A DNA stretch of 64,000 nt. Origin: Pardosa pseudoannulata. Lineage: Eukaryota > Arthropoda > Arachnida > Araneae > Lycosidae. This document shows positions 50,101 to 59,300 of this stretch, one piece after another. The notes under the pieces were generated by a model that was not told the origin of the DNA, did no database searches, and was given only the letters and a program-made list of their open reading frames with translations. The stretch spans positions 87,999,109 to 88,063,108 of the forward strand of contig CM063507.1 of assembly GCA_032207245.1 (NCBI GenBank), given 5' to 3'. Every line of letters starts with the position of its first letter. Within the stretch, counting starts at the first letter, position 1. A program made the position numbers and the translations under genes.

Positions 50101-53100
50101 CATCAAATTTTCTAGAAATAACTGATAATATAAAGGCATAAAACAAAACGTTCATGGTGGTTCAAGAGTAATCAGAAATACTAATTTCAACTTTTCAATA
50201 CACTCTTATTTTTCGAAAAATCACTTAGTCTCATACACGATTACAAAAAGAAAAAACTATATCTGACGAGAAAATTCTATAAAAATTACCATATTAAAAG
50301 CAAGGAATATATGATAAAAATTAAAAATAATCCGATGTCCACCTCAAATGTCAAATATTTTTAGAACTCTATTGCTTGGCTCAGATAAACATACCTAACA
50401 AACTAAAAGAAAACAGTTTTGGCAGAAAAGTCGACACTTTCACCTAAAGGTATAAACTATTACGACTACAATTAAGGATTCATATTTCATTAATACAATA
50501 CAATCAGTTAAAAAATAATCAGGCTCATTTTTAATTAAAAAATGTACAACCATTAGATGGCAAAACTTGAAATAAATAATAATGACCACTTAACATTGAG
50601 TGGAAAAGTCCCATTCCTTCACAAATCTTGACAACAAAATTTGATCTAACACAATATTTATGTCATAGAATGTCATCTTCAGAAAAGATGTTTTCGGGCT
50701 CTGATGAGAAGGTCAGTTTTTCATAAATAAGGAAGACAATGCATATATTAGGAGTGACATGTAGGAAGTAAGCCGGCAAACCCTTGTAAAATCCACGGAC
50801 GCCTTCATACCTAGGAATAGAGACAAAGCATCTACCACATGAACCAATACACAAACAAAAAGAAACAGTCAACCTCATCCATAACCAGCACCTAAACTGA
50901 AAGTTTAACCATTCACTTAATCAAGTCCATGCCTCACTTTAAAATGAGTTCTTCAGATAAGAATACAAAAGATTATTTCAAATTAACATCTGGGCGACCA
51001 GATCACCATGTCAGACAGTCTACATAAAGCAGACAAGTTGGAGTACATACCAATTTCAAGCAGAGATGTTTTAGCCAATTTTCATTGCCAGATTTGAGTC
51101 AAAAATCATGCCCTCATCCCCAAGGATAAATCAAAAATAACAAGACTGTGTCACTGGCATAGGATTTACATTCCCTGAGATTATCCCAAGTCTTAGATTT
51201 ACTCCAGTTTTAATATAAACATTTTCCTAAATTCATTGTTTTTTAACATTGTTTTATTAAATGTTTTGACTCTTTATTGTTTCAGATAAAAATATATTTG
51301 TATACTTTTTTTTACTTGTATATGTGTACCACAATAACAGTAATATTATGAAAAAGTAAAGACTAATATAATAAACCTATTTGCGGTAGAATATTTTTAA
51401 TTATCTGAAAGCTTGTTGCAGAACATTGAAAAGCATTTTGCTGTAGGGCCTTGTAGCACAATGGCTATAAAATTTGAAATCATAAGATTTTGTTACAAAT
51501 AAGGATACAGCTTTTCAGATAGAGCATTAAGACTTTTAATTTAGATTAAGTCAGAGCAATGCTAAGGCAATAACCAATATGCACAGTGGTAAAAAGGGGG
51601 TATATTGCAAACTTCATGTATAAGAGCTTATTACAAATGAGTTTGACTGTTTTTTAAAAAAGTTCGTAAACACATACATACCATAGTAACTTCCTTATCG
51701 GCTTCTAATGTTCTTCTTAAAGGTACTGGAACTTCTCCCGACATGCTGGCATATTTTTTTTATTTGATATACGTTCCAATTTTTTATTTATTTAAATAAC
51801 TTAAGAGAAAATTTGTTAGCTTCAGGAACTAGTTTGGTTCTTTTAATAATGGAAAATAATTTTTAAATGTTTAAAAAAATCCCAGCTTGTAAATTTTCTT
51901 AATTTCAGGGATAAAAGCTAGTCAGAGGCTTAAAAAAAAAACTAATTTACTGACTAAAATTAAAGACAGATCTTTAAAAGTCCTGACCAACTTTAGTAAA
52001 GTCACTGACATATGAAAGTTAATTCTTGTAAAAATAGAACCTTCTTTGTTGTTCTGTATTAATGCAAGTAAAGTTACTCTGGAATTAATTTGATTATAAA
52101 TGAAGTTCTAAGATGGAATGAGATTAAGACTGATAATACAAAGGCGAAGGACATTTTAAGTAACTTTCCCTTTTTCCTTATATACAAACACTCAGACAGA
52201 AACCCAATATATATTAATTATAAAACCTTGTATATAATTATAGTAAAGTTAAGATATACAACTTATTTATAAAAAATTAAAATTAAAAAACAGTAAAATA
52301 AGGGAAATGTTCGATCTGCAGACAAATGTCCACAAACCAAACAAAAAATATCTGCTGCATATCCATTAGACAATTGTATATCTCTGCCATACGCAGACAC
52401 ATTAAAGAAAATTCACTAGATTTTTAACACATTTTTCAGTTGCTCACAATATTGCCTTTATTTTAAAATACTCTTAGAATAATAAAGCAAAATTAAAATA
52501 TTCAAATAAAACACAAACATGTGCAAAAACCTAATTTTTCACCCAAAACTGATTTTACTAATTAAATTCTGAAAATACTAATAAATTCTGACTATCTGCA
52601 AAATACCAACTTTTACTGAACATTTTTCATCTTTGATAATTTTCATTTTATAGCAAGGGATAATATGCAGTATGTTATCAAAACTGTCCTAATATAGCAT
52701 ATATTTTCTATAAGTACTTAAATTAGACACATTAAACTGAAAGAAAAGAACAGTACTGATCATAAAATTAAACTATTAGTTGAATAGTAGCATTCTTTAT
52801 TTATAAAGAATTTCTGACAGACCTTTTATAAAAATAAATAATGTTTGAGGTTACACAGGAGCCTAGATCTTTTCCTTAAGAAAAATCATCTTTAAATCTT
52901 AAAAAATTTGAAATTTTAAAATTTTTATTTGGTAAAATTAAGTATTGGAATTTCTTTTTAGAAAAAATTAAATTAATAATGTCAATTTAAACCAACCAAG
53001 TGGATGGTTAAAAATACTGTAATTTCGCACATATAATCTGTTGACTATCTGTGTTTAAAACATAAATTTCTTCAGCCGTGGACTATCAGCTGGTTGTCAT

Positions 53101-54604
53101 TGCTCAAATCATCAAAATTGGAAGAAGGGGGGGGGAAGCACTTCGCGGGAATGGACGATGATCAAATTTAAAGAAAAGAACAACTCACGAGACACTAAGT
53201 AAACATTGTATCATATCGGTAATATACCATGAAAAAATATACAACTCAGAAAGCAGAACGAATCAGTAGTAGCCAGTAGCGCAATCTTAAATGGTGCCCT
53301 GGAGTATGGGAAAATATCGATAGTCACTATTTACAGCTCTGATTAACAGAACCGAGTGGATGGATTTAAGATCGAAATTCATTTCATCACAAGGATCACT
53401 CGTAACAGAATGTTTAGTTTTCAAACTTTTGATTTGCGGTAATATTGGTCACTCATTATGTCTTTATAACATCGTTACAGTTTGACTGCTGCTTTAAAAC
53501 TAAAAGTAATTCAGAGGGTCGGCGTGAAAGCAGTAAGAAATTGATGCAAGCAAAAGGAATCATTAAAAATAGGTGAAGAAAGCGAATCCAATCGTCGTGT
53601 AAAAATAGGATGGCCTGCATTAGAAGAAGATTTACATAGTTAGGTTCTCAATCAGAGAAATGCAGGCCGCTCTGTTTCTTCCGTTAAAATTCGTCTCCAA
53701 GCTTACGGCAGAAGAAATGATTTCAAATTTTAAAAGTGGAATTAATCGAGTCTCATCCAGACTTTTCGGCACTCTACTGTACATAGGTTTATATTCTAAA
53801 AATGATTTAATATTTTTATACTCAAATACATATTTTTGCACATATAGTCTGTGGACTATCTAATGACTTATGAAATTTTTTAATAAAATAATGTGAACGT
53901 GACAATATGATGTGGACTATACATGTGAAATTACGGTATATAGTAAAGGTATACAAAATCAGCTAATCATTAAAGATATCAACTAATCATTAAGATAAAA
54001 TTTGCAGCACAAAACATGCAACCTACTGCTTTAATTATCATTAAGGGGACAATAGTACCTTTAGAGAGTAAAACCTTCATTACAAGAGACTTTTCATGAT
54101 TTATCATGAAACAAATTCTGGAAAGGTCAAAACCTGCATGATAACACTTTAAACATGTATGTTAGAAACTAAATTTTTATTTTAAATTCGAGCAATATCT
54201 GTTTTATTTTGCAAACTCAAAACTTCAAAGGTGCAGGGTCCCCCATCTTTTTCTAGAACAAAAATTAAGGACTTTTTAAGGACTTTCTAAGGACCAAAGT
54301 AACATTTTATAAGGACCTACGTGAAATACACGGAATGATGACATAAACACTATTTTCTAAGGAACATATTTTAATAATTATGAACTAGACAAGGCATGTT
54401 CAATAAATGCCCTACCATATTTCAGAATTAAGTTTTTAAAAATGCCTAAAAATTAATATAAGATCTATTTGACAAAAACATTTTGAAAAATGTACAGCTA
54501 AAGTTTTTTGGAGTGATCAAATTAAAAATAAATTGTGAATAAAATTCAATATTATAAACAATACTTTATGAGGGTTTAAAAATGACTCTTCCTCTCTCTC
54601 TCTC

Positions 54605-54638
<34 letters not shown>

Positions 54639-56296
54639 CATACTAGCTGATCATACCCAACGTTGCCTGGGAAAGAAGAAAGTCTTAGACTTTTCTATTA
54701 CATTCAATACAAGGAAAATTAAACTTCTATAAGTAATATCTATAACCCCCACCCTCCATGCTTCATTTAATTAAAATCTGCATGACTGTTAGCATGACAG
54801 AGCAGCTGACTTTATAAAACTTTTCAGTACGTGAAAGATTATTTGTCAAGAAAGTTTTCTAGCTCGTGACCATAAAAAGTACTAATAAACTAAAAGTATA
54901 ATTTTTCAAGGCTATCAAGGAAAGGAATTCTGAATTTCTACAGTAATACACTGACAACATATATGTATTTGAGGATTTTCTTTATTATTAATACTGCACT
55001 TTTGGCTAGAAAATGTAAAAGAATGTTATAAACATTAACAAATATTTTATATATTTTTTTACCAGTACTTATCACCTGCACTGGAATTCTTAGAACCAGT
55101 TTGGGGCAACTCCGAACTTACTAGGAAGTTAGGAGAATACGGCTAAAAGTGATAGGAAGTGAAGAAAGCGGATGATGTCAATGGAGAAATTGATCAAATT
55201 CCAATTTAAAAATTAAGGAGTTTTTAAGGACCTTTGAGAAAAATTAAGTAGTTTTTTAAGGGCCCTTAAAAATGAAAGCTAAAATTAAGGAGTTCTTAAG
55301 GACTTTAAAGGACCATAGGAACCCTGTATATGGCTTTTTAAAATTAAAAAGAAAAAAAAATTAACATTTTTTTCTGCTATATAATAAAATATATTGCTTA
55401 TATTAATATAATTAAGGTTCACAAAATAAAAATAATTAACTGAGCTCTATGCTATTAAAAACGGATTCTAATTTACAAATTTCAAAAGTTGGTGTACATT
55501 TTTTTTAATCTTTTTTTAAACAATGCACGAATGTATAGCTTTCTATAACAAAACTAAATAATTATTGTAAAGTTAGAACTTTATTAATGATCTAGGAAAA
55601 AATTTTACACTTATGAGAGCAGAACTTCATATTTTACATTGAAATGAAGATTAGGCTAAGAATTTTAAACACGAAAGCTATTTATACCAGTAAATGAAGT
55701 ATTCAAGTTGTTTCAAAAGATTATAAATAAATAAATTAGGATGATTTCATCTTTGGTACTAAAAAATGATAAGTGAAAAATATATTTCACAAACTTTAAA
55801 TAACTTAATGTTACCAGAAGCCTATGAAATGTGGTTAACCTTTTTTATTAGTTTTGTACCTTATTCATTTTGGTTAGAATTTATCCATATTTAAGTATAG
55901 ATTTAAATGTATTATGAAACCTGCAGCAGCTATAATACAGGGCTCCCACTTTTCCAGAACAAAAATTAAGGACTTTATAAGGCGAAAGTAACTTTTTATA
56001 AGGACCTACTTGAAACAAACGTCATAACATAAACTCTATTTTCTGAGGAACCTATTTTAATGATTATGAATCAGACAAAGTATGCTCAATAAAAGCCCTA
56101 CAATATTTCAGAATTAAGTTTTTAAAAATGCCTAAAAATGAATATAAGATAAATCTATTTGACAAAAACTAATTTTGAAAAATGTACATCTAAAGTTTTT
56201 GGAGTGATCAAACTAAAAATGAATTGTGAATAAAATACAATATTATAAACAAATAATATATTATAAGCTGTACTGTTCGAGGGTTTAAAAATATAA

Positions 56297-56359
<63 letters not shown>

Positions 56360-59300
56360 ATACTAGCTGATTATACCCAACATTACCTGGGAAAGAAGAA
56401 AGTTTTAGACTTTTCTTCAATGCAAGGAAAATTAAATTTCCATAACTGAAATATCTACAAAACCTCCATGCTTTGTTTCATTAAAATCTGCAGGACTGTT
56501 AGCTATTAGAAAAGGGCAGCTGAATTTATACTTTAAACCTTTTCAGTATGCAAAAGATTATTTGTCAAATAAGTAATTAAGAAAAACTGTCTCATAAGAA
56601 AACTGATAGGAAACCACGTGATGACAGTGTATCATGTCGATAGAGATATTGGTTACGTTCCAATTTAAAAATTAAGGAGTTTATTTTAATATCCATTAAA
56701 ATAATGTGTTTAACTCAAAAAAAGGCTGGCCATACAATGGATAGTAATAAGACTATTAAAGTAGTTTCACACAAATACTTTTACACTTCACAGAAAAAAT
56801 TCTTCTCAATTTACACTACACACATTTCTTTACATCTGAATTGTTCATATCATAATAATAAATATCTTGGTACAATGAAAAAAATGTCGATAATTAAAAA
56901 AAATTTATTTAGTTTTTATCACAGATAAAACACTAAATTTGAAATTCACTCAGTGTCCCTAATTTCTATTAAAATGGATCCTATGAATACATGACCAGAA
57001 TTATAGACTGATATACATATAAACAAAAATACTGACCTCCATGTCCGTTTAATGACTTGCAAAACTCCCGAATACTGTGCATATTGATCTTGTAGGCGCG
57101 CGCGGATGACCTGGTAGGGATATGTAAGACTTGCTGCAAACAATTTTGACAGTGCAGCAAATGATAAGTATTGCAAAGTACCCTAGGGAAAGACATTTTA
57201 ACTCTTTACAAATAGAACAATAAATGTCACAGATACAAACAAAAAAGATTTTTAAAAAAAAACCTTGATTTTTAAAAATTTTCTTTAAAAACAAACAATT
57301 TTTTTATATTACGTTCCTTAAATTTTATGTTTTTTAATTTTTCTTAAACTGTATTTTAATTCTAGATTAGTGATTCTTAACCAGTATGTGAGAGATTTTT
57401 GGTACATAATAAAAATGACTTAGTAATGTATTATTTGTGTAAAATTCTCTATTATGTACCACTTTTCTTGTTCACTACTTTATATCAAAGTTCCATACAT
57501 CTTATTCCTTTATCTCTTCTAATAGGAGTCGAGCTTTCTTTTCATACTACAAATTTTGCTCTCAACAAATAGGTGTTCACCTTCAAATATTTTGATTGTG
57601 ATGGTATACCTTCAAGCATGCTAAGCATATTTTTCAATTTGGTGTTTTAATTTGCGAATGGAATCGTGAATAGAATAGTTTAAAATTATGTCACTGTTAT
57701 TGTTGCAAAATTTCAACTCACCCTAGTTATTCTTACAGTTCCGTGAAGCTTAAGCTTATCGAATGAGGCTTAACGGCATCAGTCATTTCATTTGCCACCA
57801 TCGATTCAAACGGTGTATCAAAGTAAATGCCAGTTACCGTGGAATGGGCTATGTTCATGTAATTGACGATTAAGATATATATGTGTCATTTAGGGCCATG
57901 GCTGGTTTTCCCAGCAAAAGTTATGCTCCACCTGAATGGCAACAAGAATATGGAAATATGAGGATTAGCTTTTAGATTTGGTTTTGTTTGGAGCGCTACG
58001 GTCTACTGTTTTGCACACGAGGGCTAATGAGACCGGGACCTACTGCTTAAAGCCGATTCCGAACGGCTACGAACATCCATGCCATAGTGGGATTCGAACC
58101 CACGAACTTTAGTACCGACGACCAGCGCCCTAGCCAATCGGCCAGCGTTCGGCGATTAGCTTTTAGGATATAAGCGGGTAGCTGTGAAGGCTGCTGGCAG
58201 ATGATGATCGTAGTAGTTCTGCAGACGGTAGTTAGCCACGCCAGCAATTGCGTAGGTAGCAGGTATTCAACTAGTTCGAGCTACGCCAATTTCTAAAAAT
58301 GCCGAATTTGGGTAAAGGCCATTTTATTTTTTTGACAGTGCAAGTTTTTGAAATTTAATTAAGCGGTACAAAATAACTGAAACTTAATTTACGTAATGTA
58401 AATAGTATTTTTTTTTTAAGATTGCAAGTAGCAATAAAAAGACTGCTTTTTTATGAAGATGTAGTTGTCAATTTATATGACTAACTTTTTTAAGCCATTC
58501 TAATTAAATGAACACTCTGCTAAAAGGGGAAATTTTTTTTAAATTTTTATTATCACCCCCAACAGTTATAAAGAGGTATAGAAGTAAAACTGTTGAATTT
58601 TACTTTTCTTAGTAAATTTAGAAAATAGCAGTGAAGGAAAACAAAAAATCTTCTACAATAAAAGTAACAGGATTTTCAATAAAAAAACTTTTGCACATTC
58701 CTGGATGCACTATTACATAACAGTCTGTTTCTCTATTATTGTAAAGTGAATTACTAAACAAAGACTTCATAAGCATAAATATTACAGCATGATAAATGCA
58801 ATACACATGCCAAAATGTGATATTGAACAGGTTGAAGAATGCAAAATATACTACCAGTATTCCAATTCATAGACTGTGTCAATTCTAAACAAATAACCCT
58901 GAAGACGCGATATACGACACAACATATATCACTGCACACTTACGTTTTCATTCTCAGTGAACTGACTCATCACCACACTGCTAGCAAGAATTATTTATGT
59001 TTTCCCGATGCCATTTACACAAAGATATTTAGCATGTGAACCATAGAGTCTAAACCTAATAACACATTTGTTTTGAACTTAGAAGTGGTAGTTGTAATTA
59101 AATCAATGGTTTCTTTAAAAAAAATCTTTTCAAAATTACTTTTCCTGCATATAAATATATATATTTGGAGAGGAGGGGGGGCTGCTGCAAAGAATTTCAT
59201 ATATTTTTAACCCATTGAAAAATAGACAACAATAAAAAAATCATCATCTATGAAAAATGTTTTGTTTTAATTGCATTATCATATTGTGTACAATATAACA

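Noticed and set aside
56208..56420. Tyr/Ile-repeat protein
   Set aside because: It is the translation of a (TA)n microsatellite within a transposon copy.
58047..58247. 66-residue minus-strand frame ending in a conserved-looking peptide
   Set aside because: Mostly SINE family 1 sequence read through into its flank.
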